Source: Actimicrobium sp034313845 (GTDB lineage Bacteria > Pseudomonadota > Gammaproteobacteria > Burkholderiales > Burkholderiaceae_D). From it: DNA of 64,000 nt. Under the pieces are notes generated by a model, which saw only the letters and a program-made list of their open reading frames with translations, searched no databases and was not told the origin of the DNA. The position numbers were made by a program, and so were the translations under genes. Each line of letters starts with the position of its first letter. Position 1 is the first letter of the stretch. This document shows positions 27,819 to 36,162 of this stretch, piece by piece. The DNA lies in NCBI RefSeq assembly GCF_034313845.1, contig NZ_JAVIWN010000003.1, one strand, 5' to 3'.

Positions 27819-28697
27819 TTATTTCGGACACCCCAATGGAAGTATTTCTGCCATTTTCCGTTCAAAGACGGAGGGCGACAGGTTGCCCAATACGGAGTGC
27901 AAACGCGTGCAATTATAAAAGTCGACGATGTAGGAAGTGACGTCCTTGCGGGCCTCTTCCTGGTTGGCATATCGCGTGCGCCAGACGCATTCCATCTTCA
28001 GATTCAGGAAGAAGCGTTCGGCAACTGCGTTGTCCCAACAGTTACCTTTACGGCTCATGCTGGACACCAGACCGTACCGTTTCAGCAAGGCCTGATATTC
28101 GATGCTGGCGTACTGACTTCCACGGTCCGTATGTACGATCAATCCCGGTGGCGGATTGCGACTGGAAATGGCCATGCGTAGCGCTTCGCAGACCAGCGCA
28201 GCAGGCATAGCAGGCGCGGTGGCCCAGCCGATCAGCTTACGCGAGAACAGATCCAGTACCGTGGCCAGATATAGCCAACCGGTGTCGGTACGGATGTAGG
28301 TGATGTCGCTCACCCACGCGATGTTCGGCCCCGACGGATTGAACTTCCGGTTGAGCACGTTGGGAGCAATCGCCAGGTCATGCTTGCTGTCGGTGGTGTG
28401 AATGAACTTGCGCTTCCACACCGGCTTCAAGCCCGCCTGGCGCATCAGGCTACGCGCTTTGTAGCGACCTATGCGAATGCCTTGCAGCGCCACCGCGCTG
28501 ACTAGGCGCCGACTACCGTAGCTTTGACGGCTGGCGGCAAAGGCTGCCTTCAGGTGGACCGCTTCCTTCGTAAAAAGCGGTTTGGCAGGACGGGACTGTG
28601 CGTTGTAATACCCGGAACGGCTGACTGCCAGCAACTGGCAACTACGGGCAGTCGATACGGCCTCCTTGTGTAACTGTGTCACGAGCTGGTAGCTCAT
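27819..28697 (-). CDS. IS3-family transposase OrfB, copy 1
   Basis: A 292-residue DDE integrase-type catalytic protein. D131 lies in VSDITYI, D191 in HTDRGSQY and E227 in NAVAERFF, giving the classic D-D-35-E spacing. It is normally made as an OrfAB fusion through -1 frameshifting at the A-run. Its reading frame is intact and identical to the other copies. Confidence 0.94.
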   Translation of the reverse strand: MSYQLVTQLHKEAVSTARSCQLLAVSRSGYYNAQSRPAKPLFTKEAVHLKAAFAASRQSYGSRRLVSAVALQGIRIGRYKARSLMRQAGLKPVWKRKFIHTTDSKHDLAIAPNVLNRKFNPSGPNIAWVSDITYIRTDTGWLYLATVLDLFSRKLIGWATAPAMPAALVCEALRMAISSRNPPPGLIVHTDRGSQYASIEYQALLKRYGLVSSMSRKGNCWDNAVAERFFLNLKMECVWRTRYANQEEARKDVTSYIVDFYNCTRLHSVLGNLSPSVFERKMAEILPLGCPK

Positions 28698-28984
28698 TTC
28701 AGTTCCCGGGCAAAGAAGGCCGATGCTTTTTTTAGGATAGACACGTCCAGTCGTAATTCCCGGTTCTCGCGTTCCAGTGAACGAATGCGCTGCTGGTCTG
28801 ACGTCAGCGGCTTGCCGATGCCCGGCTCGCCACGCAGTTCCGCATCGTGTTGCGTGACCCAGCGACGAATCGCGGTCGGTCCGACATCCATGGTTTTACT
28901 GACATTGGAAATGCTCAGTCCTTGATCTTTGATCATGCGCACGACTTCCAGCTTAAGCTCGATGTCGAAGTGTTTTTTAGTCAT
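28694..28984 (-). CDS. IS3-family transposase OrfA, copy 1
   Basis: A 96-residue helix-turn-helix protein: EVVRMIKDQGLSISNVSKTM, then a leucine-zipper-like RSLERENRELRLDVSILKKA. It binds element ends and helps form OrfAB. The seven-A version of the slippery run gives the full ending ASAFFARELK and a four-base overlap with orfB (ATGA). Confidence 0.93.
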   Translation of the reverse strand: MTKKHFDIELKLEVVRMIKDQGLSISNVSKTMDVGPTAIRRWVTQHDAELRGEPGIGKPLTSDQQRIRSLERENRELRLDVSILKKASAFFARELK

Positions 28985-29848
28985 GTAATTTCCTCAGTTA
29001 GCGGGAGTGTGCTCCCATTGAGGTGTCCGATTTCATTAGACCACTACATACGATCGATCGCTTCGTTCCAGTTTTCTCCTGGTAGAACGATGTCTCAGGA
29101 CAACTCTTGATTTACGGGAGCGTCATCTTGTTCGTAGAGCTCATGCATTTTATCTTGCAGAATTTTTTTGCTAATGAGTTTGGTCTGATATTCAGCGACC
29201 AAAGCGGGCGACAGGGAGCGTGACAGTGCGTATTCGACCACTTCACGATCACGCGTTTTGCATAAAAGTAGTCCGACAGTGGGATTTTCATGCGCTTTTT
29301 TATGGTCCCGGTCCAGCGCTTCCAGATAGAACTCCAGTTAGCCTAAATAAGCGGGTTTGAAATCATCGATTTTCAGTTCGACTGCAACTAGGCAAGTCAG
29401 TCCGCGGTGGTAGAACAGCAGGTCGACATAAAAAAGCCTTCAAGCCAACCGACAGGCGATATTCGTTGCCGATAAAACAAAAATCGCTACCAAGTTCCAG
29501 CAGGAAATTTTTCAGATGACGCACCAGCCCACATTGCAGGTCTTGTTCGGAATGAGAAAGGGGTAAGTCCAGGAAGTCGACCAGATAGCGGTCTTTAAAC
29601 AGAGATGCAGCGTCCGTATGCCTTTCTTTCAATGCCGTTGATAACAATGGCCCGCCATTGACGAGCACGCGCTCGAACAAGCGGCTGTCAATCTCCCGTG
29701 CGATCTCGCGTACCGACCAGTGTTCCTGTGTTGCGCGTTGCAGATAAAACAGCCGTTCTTCGTCGCTCTTGCATTTGCTAACGATGTAGTGGTCTAATAA
29801 AATCGGACACCTCAATGGGAGCACACTCCCGCTAACTGAGGAAATTAC

Positions 29849-30133
29849 ATGACTAAAAAACACTTCGACATCGAGCTTAAGCTGGAAGTCGTGCGCATGA
29901 TCAAAGATCAAGGACTGAGCATTTCCAATGTCAGTAAAACCATGGATGTCGGACCGACCGCGATTCGTCGCTGGGTCACGCAACACGATGCGGAACTGCG
30001 TGGCGAGCCGGGCATCGGCAAGCCGCTGACGTCAGACCAGCAGCGCATTCGTTCACTGGAACGCGAGAACCGGGAATTACGACTGGACGTGTCTATCCTA
30101 AAAAAGCATCGGCCTTCTTTGCCCGGGAACTGA
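29849..30133 (+). CDS. IS3-family transposase OrfA, copy 2 (six-A variant)
   Basis: Identical to copy 1 up to DVSILKK, then ends KHRPSLPGN because one A is missing from the run. It no longer overlaps orfB. The usual -1 slip would not bring this frame into orfB, so OrfAB fusion may be impaired. Confidence 0.9.
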   Translation: MTKKHFDIELKLEVVRMIKDQGLSISNVSKTMDVGPTAIRRWVTQHDAELRGEPGIGKPLTSDQQRIRSLERENRELRLDVSILKKHRPSLPGN

Positions 30134-30134
30134 A

Positions 30135-31013
30135 ATGAGCTACCAGCTCGTGACACAGTTACACAAGGAGGCCGTATCGACTGCCCGTAGTTGCCAGTTG
30201 CTGGCAGTCAGCCGTTCCGGGTATTACAACGCACAGTCCCGTCCTGCCAAACCGCTTTTTACGAAGGAAGCGGTCCACCTGAAGGCAGCCTTTGCCGCCA
30301 GCCGTCAAAGCTACGGTAGTCGGCGCCTAGTCAGCGCGGTGGCGCTGCAAGGCATTCGCATAGGTCGCTACAAAGCGCGTAGCCTGATGCGCCAGGCGGG
30401 CTTGAAGCCGGTGTGGAAGCGCAAGTTCATTCACACCACCGACAGCAAGCATGACCTGGCGATTGCTCCCAACGTGCTCAACCGGAAGTTCAATCCGTCG
30501 GGGCCGAATATCGCGTGGGTGAGCGATATCACCTACATCCGTACCGACACCGGTTGGCTATATCTGGCCACGGTACTGGATCTGTTCTCGCGTAAGCTGA
30601 TCGGCTGGGCCACCGCGCCTGCTATGCCTGCTGCGCTGGTCTGCGAAGCGCTACGCATGGCCATTTCCAGTCGCAATCCGCCACCGGGATTGATCGTACA
30701 TACGGACCGTGGAAGTCAGTACGCCAGCATCGAATATCAGGCCTTGCTGAAACGGTACGGTCTGGTGTCCAGCATGAGCCGTAAAGGTAACTGTTGGGAC
30801 AACGCAGTTGCCGAACGCTTCTTCCTGAATCTGAAGATGGAATGCGTCTGGCGCACGCGATATGCCAACCAGGAAGAGGCCCGCAAGGACGTCACTTCCT
30901 ACATCGTCGACTTTTATAATTGCACGCGTTTGCACTCCGTATTGGGCAACCTGTCGCCCTCCGTCTTTGAACGGAAAATGGCAGAAATACTTCCATTGGG
31001 GTGTCCGAAATAA
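30135..31013 (+). CDS. IS3-family transposase OrfB, copy 2
   Basis: Identical 292-residue DDE protein (D131, D191, E227) to the other copies. The frame is intact. Its production depends on frameshifting or independent initiation from ATG, which in this six-A copy is less well coupled to orfA. Confidence 0.93.
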   Translation: MSYQLVTQLHKEAVSTARSCQLLAVSRSGYYNAQSRPAKPLFTKEAVHLKAAFAASRQSYGSRRLVSAVALQGIRIGRYKARSLMRQAGLKPVWKRKFIHTTDSKHDLAIAPNVLNRKFNPSGPNIAWVSDITYIRTDTGWLYLATVLDLFSRKLIGWATAPAMPAALVCEALRMAISSRNPPPGLIVHTDRGSQYASIEYQALLKRYGLVSSMSRKGNCWDNAVAERFFLNLKMECVWRTRYANQEEARKDVTSYIVDFYNCTRLHSVLGNLSPSVFERKMAEILPLGCPK

Positions 31014-31286
31014 CTTGACCACTACACGATGTGCAGGTTTGCCGACCACGGCAGTTCTCTCAACAGTGTTGAGAGTTTTGGCTTGCCGACGTATATCTCG
31101 AAAAATTGCTTCATGCGCCACAAGTTTTGCACGGAAAAGCCGCGCCAATCAGGTCTGCGATCTTGAATCAGCCTTGCCAGCGCCGCTACCGTTCCTTTAC
31201 CCCAGCCCTCGCTCGTGCAGCGGTTCGACAAATGTTGTCCAATATCCCAATGCAAGCTGTTTATTTGTGATTGCTTGCATGGTGCA

Positions 31287-31574
31287 TCAATTCCCGAACA
31301 CATCCCCGATGTCGTCCGCCGTCAACTTGTAATCGTAGCTCCCGGACGGTGGTGTCGGGTTCGTACCGTCGTCGTCAGCGCGGACGACCGTCCCCTGACC
31401 TGATGCAACGTTGGCGTTCCCGTCTCGCGCGGCCTGCAGCAAATACACCAACCCGTACGTCGCCAATGTCATCAGCCGCGCAATCCTGCGCTGCCCTTTG
31501 TCATAGCGCGCCAGGTCCCGGGCCAGCGGCTCGTTGTCGTCGGCATGAAACCGGACCTGCATGCGGATCCACAT
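31287..31574 (-). CDS. Small partner of the ParM/StbA-like gene
   Basis: A 95-residue basic protein: MWIRMQVRFHADDNEPLARD, then KGQRRIARLMTLATYGLVYL, ending with an acidic tail. It starts 10 bp after the probable natural end of the partition gene upstream. The same small gene in the same position recurs in the decayed copy, so the two form a conserved pair. Its size and position suggest the DNA-binding adaptor (ParR/StbB-like) of an actin-type partition system, but I see no clear ribbon-helix-helix motif, so this is inference. Confidence 0.65.
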   Translation of the reverse strand: MWIRMQVRFHADDNEPLARDLARYDKGQRRIARLMTLATYGLVYLLQAARDGNANVASGQGTVVRADDDGTNPTPPSGSYDYKLTADDIGDVFGN

Positions 31575-31638
31575 GACCTAGTCCTCAGGCATCGGTCAGC
31601 AGCTTTCCGTTCTTGCCGGACTGCCACGCCAGTCGCAT

Positions 31639-32619
31639 CTACTCGATCCCCGCTAGCTGAAACCCGATCACGTTCGCGTACAGCGTGTCTTTCAATGGTC
31701 GGATCGTGTGCCGAGGAAATGCTTCACGAATTACCGGTCCGAAGAAGAACGCTCCGCCACCACCAAGCAGGACGTTGTCGATGTCGTTGCCGTCCTGAAC
31801 GACACGCTTGAGTTCGGTGACCGCGTCCCGGACGATCTTGCGTGCTGCCGGCAGGTGCCGTTCCAGATCGTATTCCTTCTGGAACACGATTGGCGGCACG
31901 CCACCGCGCAGGGCCCGGTCGATGCGGTCGTAGTCGTTGAACAAGGTGTTTTCCGATTTGCTGATCGCGTCGGCGAAGGCGCGCAGCACGTCGTGCATGC
32001 CACGGTTGACGGCACCGCTGCGCTTGTCGACCGTTTTCAAACCCTGACCGACCAGCCAGTCGAAGGTGCGCGCGCCGACGTCGATGATCAGATGACGTTG
32101 CGCCTTGATGGCCGCAAAGTCGTCGGTGCCGCTCAGCGCGAAGTGCATCAGGGCACCATGCGGCTGGGCCAGCACGCGCACCTTTCGCACGGTGACCGTC
32201 CGACCGCCGCCGACGTCGTGCAGGCCGGACATTCGCTTTTCGAGGGATGTCTTGTGCAGCGCGAAGGTCGACACCGGTAAGCCCACGACCAGCAGGTCGA
32301 TGGCCGGCTCGCGCATGAGGTGCAGGGCCCCGCGCGCTAGCGCCAGATACTCGGGAGACTGGATGTAATCGTCATCCATGTGGCGCGTGCCGGCAAGGTC
32401 GTCGGCCAGTGCGGCATCGGGGCCGACCTCGTAGGTCAGGTCGCCGATCGTGATTGCGACTGTCCTGCGCTGGCGGCCGAGTGCCGCCGCCAGGTCGCGG
32501 CCGCTCGTGACCGGTGCGATCGACGGGAAATGGGCGCAGCGCACGGGACCGCGCCCGGCGCTGACGACATATTTGGTGTTGCCATATCCGACATCGATTG
32601 CGCGTACGACTGGTTCCAT
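31639..32619 (-). CDS. Actin-like ParM/StbA-family partition ATPase
   Basis: A 326-residue protein with the actin/Hsp70 fold: AIDVGYGNTKYVV (phosphate 1) at the N-terminus, LIIDVGARTFDWLV (phosphate 2) and VLLGGGGAFFFGPVI (adenosine motif). Such proteins polymerise to segregate plasmids or ICEs; it may correspond to PRTRC-type or StbA proteins. The ATG at 32619 follows TGAGGT. A longer upstream reading frame lacks family features and crosses the repeat region. It ends at TAG after LAGIE, but the frame continues 17 codons to LLTDA-TGA, the same ending as the decayed copy. The TAG may therefore be premature. Confidence 0.82.
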   Translation of the reverse strand: MEPVVRAIDVGYGNTKYVVSAGRGPVRCAHFPSIAPVTSGRDLAAALGRQRRTVAITIGDLTYEVGPDAALADDLAGTRHMDDDYIQSPEYLALARGALHLMREPAIDLLVVGLPVSTFALHKTSLEKRMSGLHDVGGGRTVTVRKVRVLAQPHGALMHFALSGTDDFAAIKAQRHLIIDVGARTFDWLVGQGLKTVDKRSGAVNRGMHDVLRAFADAISKSENTLFNDYDRIDRALRGGVPPIVFQKEYDLERHLPAARKIVRDAVTELKRVVQDGNDIDNVLLGGGGAFFFGPVIREAFPRHTIRPLKDTLYANVIGFQLAGIE

Positions 32620-32721
32620 AGTGACCTCAGACAGGATTCGGGAACCAGCGTAGCGCTGCCCTTCATGAACGACCACGCGCAAAGCCCCTGTTGGCGCACC
32701 GCTTTCGGCAGCACGTCGTGT

Positions 32722-32821
32722 GAAAGTCGTCACCACGATGGAGCCACGCACGACTTTCTGACGTCGGCCCCCTGATTGGCCGGTGCCATCTCCGCAAAAG
32801 TCGTGCGTGGTAACGACTTTC
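32722..32821. repeat. Inverted GAAAGTCGT repeats: candidate centromere or operator
   Basis: Four 9-bp motifs occur in two inverted pairs: GAAAGTCGT at 32722, ACGACTTTC at 32750, AAAAGTCGT at 32796 and ACGACTTTC at 32813. Each pair is separated by a CCACG-containing spacer. They lie about 100-200 bp before the partition ATPase start. In actin-type partition systems, the adaptor binds such repeats upstream of the ATPase gene, which act as both centromere and operator. Binding here is inference. Confidence 0.6.
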
Positions 32822-32953
32822 ATGCAAGCTGGTGGCGGGGCGTGTCGGGCCGACGGACACGGTTCGGAACTAGAGGTACCCACCGCCCCAACGCTGTCAA
32901 GGGCGCGCGAGCCGGTCTGAAATTATTGGACAATTATTTGGTGCGATTTGTCC

Positions 32954-32982
32954 TTGATTTTCAAGTCCGGTTTGCCTATGCT
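32954..32982 (+). promoter_or_regulatory. Candidate sigma-70 promoter reading toward the integrase
   Basis: TTGATT (32954-32959), a 17-base spacer and TATGCT (32977-32982) make a good sigma-70 promoter. Transcription would start near 32990 and run through a roughly 700-base leader to the recombinase gene at 33704. The leader (32983-33703) has no supported gene but several short stem-loops, such as CACCTT/AAGGTG near 33424 and GGAATCCC/GGGATTCC near 33627. Confidence 0.5.
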
Positions 32983-33703
32983 TTTTTCTGATGTGAGGAA
33001 GCCTGTTCCTCGGGGATCGTCCCCATTCAGGCCGTTGCAGTCGTTACCTGTCCCTTGTTCATGCCGGCTTGACCGGCCGCCGTTGTGTTATCCCTGATCG
33101 TTTCCCTGCTTGTCGATGGTCTGCCTGACCGCCGTCGATACCGTGTTCCGCCCGACGGACACTGAGGATGTGCGCCGGTCTGCTCGATGGACTCGCGTGC
33201 TGCGGCACTGGATGCCGCTTTGGTTCGACCATGTTTATTCCACTTGCAATGCATGACGCCGCTACTTGATGGCGACCGTACGATTGTCCCCTTGAGGGAG
33301 GCCGTGCCGGTGAGTCATGCCCCGTTCGTATCCGCCTCGCTACGGTGAGGGGCGGCGCCAGACGGCCGGGGCAAGTGTGAGGAGAAGCCGAATTTCGGAC
33401 TCGGGAACAATCCCGGGTGCTGCACCTTTCTCCGAGGAAGGTGCGTCGCGTTCATCGCGACAGGTCAGATTGTCTCCAAGCGAGCGTCTGGTTTGGCAGC
33501 GCATTTTAACGATCCACACCGGCCGTGCAGGACCTGGCGGCGACAAATGACTGGCTCTGTTTTTACCGCGCGGGAAGTCGCGCGGGCTGCTTGCATGACT
33601 GATTTGTTTGGCGCACGAGTCCGGAATCCCTCGTCGTGCCTGGTCTGTCGGGATTCCATATATCCGCTCGCGCGCATCTCGCGGGCCCGAACTGGAGCGC
33701 ATC

Positions 33704-34789
33704 ATGCGAGCCAAAAAATATTTGCCACGCGAACGTCAGGGCAGGGCCGCTGCACCTGCCTATCATCCTGCACTACCAGACCAGACGCCATGGGCTGCCG
33801 TGCTGATGACGATCATCCGTCGGCACAACTGGTCTCACGCCGTGCGCGATAAGGGGGTGTCGCACAAGACCATGGCGGTGCGGCAGACATTCTTGTTCGC
33901 GTTCTTCCGGGAGCTGCGATTGAATGGCGAGGTGCCGTATCGCGTCGATCCGCGCCGGCTTGGCAACCGGCATATCCGGTTCATGGTGCAGCGCTGGCTA
34001 GATCGAGAGTTGTCGCCGGCGACGCTGCAGCAATACCTCAGTTTCCTGCGTACTTATGCAGGCTGGATTGGCAAGCCGCAACTGGTCATGCCGGTCGAGC
34101 GGTACATCAATGATCCGAAACGCACGCGTCGTCGCTATTGCGCCGAGGTCGATAAAAGCTGGTCTGCGCGCGGGATCGATGCTGAGCAGATATTTACTGC
34201 GATGGCGGCGATCGACCGGTACGCCGCCGCACAACTGGCGGTGAAATCGGCGTTCGGATTGCGCCGCAAGGAAGCGGTCATGCTGCAACCGCAACGGCGA
34301 GTTGTCACGGCGCGGCAGGCGGGTATCGCGGAGGACGATGACGCGCTGTATCTCGATCTGCTCAAGGGGACGAAAGGTGGCCGTCAGCGTTATCTGCCGA
34401 TCGACAGTGACGACAAGCGGCGCGCGCTACAACGTGCCTGCGAATTGGTGCGCAGTCTCGAAGACCATCTGGGCAATCCGGCACGTACGCTGAAACAGAA
34501 CTTGCGGCGGATCGATTACGTGATGGCAAAGCTGGGACTCACGCAGAGCGAGCTGGGCGTCACTGGGCACGGCTTGCGGCACGATTTCGCCAATGATTTA
34601 TATGAGAAAGAATCCGGTGCGACTGCACCCCTGCGTGGCGGAGCTGTGGTTGATTCGGCTACCGATCAGGCTGCGCGACTAGCGGTCGCAAGACAGCTCG
34701 GTCATGGTCGAATCCAGATCGCCGGAGCCTATCTTGGTGGACGAAAACGGATTGGTGCCAAAGGTTCGCCGTCCGGGTCGAACGAGTGA
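33704..34789 (+). CDS. Tyrosine recombinase (integrase)
   Basis: A 361-residue protein. The N-terminal SAM-like DNA-binding half (TMAVRQTFLFAFFRELRL, LSPATLQQYLSFLRTYAGWI) precedes a catalytic domain with arginine in SAFGLRRKEAV, lysine in LKGTKGGRQRYLP, HGLRHDFAN (HxxR), LGHGRIQIAGAYLGG and the nucleophile tyrosine in AGAYLGG. It probably integrates, excises or resolves the surrounding element. The ATG at 33704 follows GGAG and begins a basic family-like N-terminus; an upstream extension overlaps palindromes. No att site could be identified. Confidence 0.88.
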   Translation: MRAKKYLPRERQGRAAAPAYHPALPDQTPWAAVLMTIIRRHNWSHAVRDKGVSHKTMAVRQTFLFAFFRELRLNGEVPYRVDPRRLGNRHIRFMVQRWLDRELSPATLQQYLSFLRTYAGWIGKPQLVMPVERYINDPKRTRRRYCAEVDKSWSARGIDAEQIFTAMAAIDRYAAAQLAVKSAFGLRRKEAVMLQPQRRVVTARQAGIAEDDDALYLDLLKGTKGGRQRYLPIDSDDKRRALQRACELVRSLEDHLGNPARTLKQNLRRIDYVMAKLGLTQSELGVTGHGLRHDFANDLYEKESGATAPLRGGAVVDSATDQAARLAVARQLGHGRIQIAGAYLGGRKRIGAKGSPSGSNE

Positions 34790-34813
34790 GAGCGCACGCA
34801 ACGATGTCCTGAC

Positions 34814-35092
34814 TCAGTAGCCGGGACGGTAGTCCTGTCCTTGGTCGTAGCGGCTTTGCCAGTGATGCAGATAGGTCGCTGCGAGGGTAGGATTATTCCA
34901 GAGGGCGAGGACTTTTTTGGAATTACGGTTCGCTGCGGCGCTGTAGTTGAACGAGCCGGTTTGCACGTACCGGCCAGCGACGATGATCACCTTGTCGTGG
35001 TGGATCGCATAGGTAGCGATGGTATGCGTCGGGATGCCGGCGGATTTATCAAGTCTACGAAAGGCTAGTCGCTCATGCTTTCCGGTCCTGTC
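34814..35092 (-). pseudogene. C-terminal remnant of a phospholipase-D-type nuclease
   Basis: The minus strand reads GIPTHTIATYAIHHDKVIIV, then AGRYVQTGSFNYSAAANRNS, ending YDQGQDYRPGY and TGA. This is the second half of a PLD-family (Nuc-like) endonuclease. The catalytic HxK is present (HHDK), followed by the usual GSFN motif. Upstream of about 35092 a stop is met and no family sequence follows, so the N-terminal half, including the signal peptide, is gone. Such nucleases are frequent next to conjugation genes. It converges with the recombinase gene. Confidence 0.78.
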
Positions 35093-35155
35093 TGCCTTCC
35101 TTTAACTGGGAACAAACTCCCTGCGAAATCATGGTCGTACGTGTCGTTTTTCTCC

Positions 35156-35184
35156 TTGAATTCGGCCGTGTCACCTGCAATACT
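35156..35184 (+). promoter_or_regulatory. Candidate sigma-70 promoter of a terminated leader
   Basis: TTGAAT (35156-35161), a 17-base spacer and AATACT (35179-35184). A transcript from about 35191 would end at the strong terminator at 35466-35498, giving a roughly 310-base RNA with no supported reading frame. The interval 35095-35578 holds no gene otherwise. Confidence 0.45.
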
Positions 35185-35465
35185 GAAATTGCTTTCGTGG
35201 GTATCGCACTCACACAGCCTTCATTACGGCGCAACATTCGGCCGTGCTTGAAGTCCGGTCCTGCACCGGCGTCGCAGACGTTACCTGCCCTTGTTGTGAC
35301 CGGTTGCGGAGTAATCCGGTTTCCGGTTTGTCGCCGCAGTTGTTGGTGGTGACTTGATCAGCGTTCCTCCCGGGCGCGGTCGAGATGTAAGCGCTATCTC
35401 GGCTGACATCTCATGTGGTCGTGCGGTGATGGTGCTTTGCGCACCGACCGTATGTCTACCGAGCA

Positions 35466-35498
35466 GGCTCTCCGTTCTCCGGAACCGAGAGCCTTTTT
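35466..35498 (+). terminator. Strong intrinsic terminator
   Basis: GGCTCTC and GAGAGCC (7 bp) enclose a second stem, GTTC/GAAC, closed by a TCCG tetraloop, followed directly by TTTTT. It lies 80 bp before the start of the gene at 35579, on the same strand, so it either ends a separate small RNA or acts as an attenuator. Confidence 0.85.
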
Positions 35499-35578
35499 GT
35501 TGTTCTTTCCATCCTGCGGGGACCATCCGTTTCCCTGTGGGGGAAGTGGCGTCCCCATTTTTATGTATTGGAGCTGCC

Positions 35579-36049
35579 ATGTCGAATCACTATTCACCAT
35601 CCCGTCCAACTGCATCGGTGACGGACGCCGAAGAACGTGCCTGGATCAGCTTTTATGATCACATTGATGACGCGTCTGTTGCGGCGGAATTGCTCAGCTA
35701 TATCGAAGCGGATCCGGAACTCAAGCGCACCCGGTCGGGTTTGTATCTGTGTGCGAGGCAGTCCGTCAGACGTGCCAATGCCCGGTATGCGCGGGCATTG
35801 CGTGTCGGTCAGTCTGTACGGGCCGTGATCGATGTGACGGTGTTTGCGCCGGTCATTCTGACCCGAAGGCTGTTGCGAGTGTTGGTGTTTTATGCAGTGG
35901 AGATGCTTCCCCAACTGCGTTGGCATCAAGCGGCGGAAAGTCAGCTGCCAAAGGCAGTGGAAAAGAAGACGGATTTCCCGGCGGTACTGCCGCGGTCCGT
36001 CTTTGAACGGAAAATGGCAGAAATACTTCCATTGGGGTGTCCGAAATAA
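35579..36049 (+). CDS. Hypothetical protein fused to an IS tail
   Basis: A 156-residue frame starting after TTGGAG. Residues 1-139 (MSNHYSPSRPTASVTDAEE and following) are an acidic, then basic helical region ending in a hydrophobic stretch (VIDVTVFAPVILTRRLLRVL). I do not recognise this part. The last 17 residues (VFERKMAEILPLGCPK end) belong to the orfB end of the IS3-family element, so the natural C-terminus has been replaced. It is probably a plasmid-type gene truncated by an IS-mediated deletion. Confidence 0.5.
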   Translation: MSNHYSPSRPTASVTDAEERAWISFYDHIDDASVAAELLSYIEADPELKRTRSGLYLCARQSVRRANARYARALRVGQSVRAVIDVTVFAPVILTRRLLRVLVFYAVEMLPQLRWHQAAESQLPKAVEKKTDFPAVLPRSVFERKMAEILPLGCPK

Positions 36050-36062
36050 CTTGACCACTACA
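35996..36062 (+). mobile_element. 67-bp right-end remnant of the IS3-family element
   Basis: Bases 35996-36062 match the last 67 bp of the intact copies exactly, including the terminal GACCACTACA. The left end and transposase body are missing. The left junction lies within the coding region of the hypothetical gene at 35579, so a deletion started inside the IS. Confidence 0.88.
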
Positions 36063-36162
36063 GTTGCTCGGGCGAGTTCACGGGTTTCGGTGCAATGCCG
36101 GAATGGCCGTGGATCGCCCGGTTTTTTTGATTCGCCCGGTTTGTCTATCCTGGTCTTGCAGC

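Larger units (their letters stand above)
27806..29048 (-). mobile_element. IS3-family element, copy 1 (minus orientation)
   Basis: This 1243-bp element has imperfect terminal inverted repeats beginning TGTAGTGGTC at both ends. A perfect 3-bp target duplication TAC flanks it. It carries orfA and orfB with an AAAAAAAG run (7 A) before the orfA end, the usual IS3 programmed -1 frameshift site. It interrupts the decayed ParM-like copy. Nearly identical copies lie at 29785, 54184 and 57921. Confidence 0.95.
29785..31026 (+). mobile_element. IS3-family element, copy 2 (plus orientation)
   Basis: This 1242-bp copy has the same ends as copy 1 and a perfect CGA target duplication. The slippery run has six A rather than seven. 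It interrupts the DUF1016 gene after the codons for LHIV. It lies opposite in orientation to copy 1, 736 bp away, so the pair could act as inverted ends of a composite unit. Confidence 0.95.
29095..31303 (-). pseudogene. YhcG-like DUF1016 nuclease gene split by an IS
   Basis: The N-terminal part at 31027-31303 reads HWDIGQHLSNR, EGWGKGTVAALARLI, SVQNLWRMKQFFEIY and LRELPWSANLHIV. After removal of IS copy 2, it joins SKCKSDEERLFYLQRATQEHW, then VDFLDLPLSHSEQDLQ and GSDFCFIGNEYRL. Near a T-run at 29430-29435 the frame shifts to FYVDLLFYHRGLTCLVAVELK, then meets TAA (29338-29340) where relatives have glutamine, and ends VEYALSRSLSPALV to 29095. DUF1016 proteins have a PD-(D/E)xK nuclease fold. 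Three separate lesions make this a pseudogene; its extreme N-terminus is also missing. Confidence 0.85.

Noticed and set aside
27806..31026. Composite transposon formed by IS copies 1 and 2
   Set aside because: Each copy has its own 3-bp target duplication (TAC and CGA), showing two independent insertions rather than movement as one unit.
32620..32883. N-terminal extension of the partition ATPase
   Set aside because: The extension crosses the inverted repeat region and has no family features; ATG 32619 has a ribosome site and begins the actin-fold motif.
33001..33703. Integrase attachment site
   Set aside because: Several palindromes exist, but no direct repeat pair or tRNA 3' end could be matched in the window.
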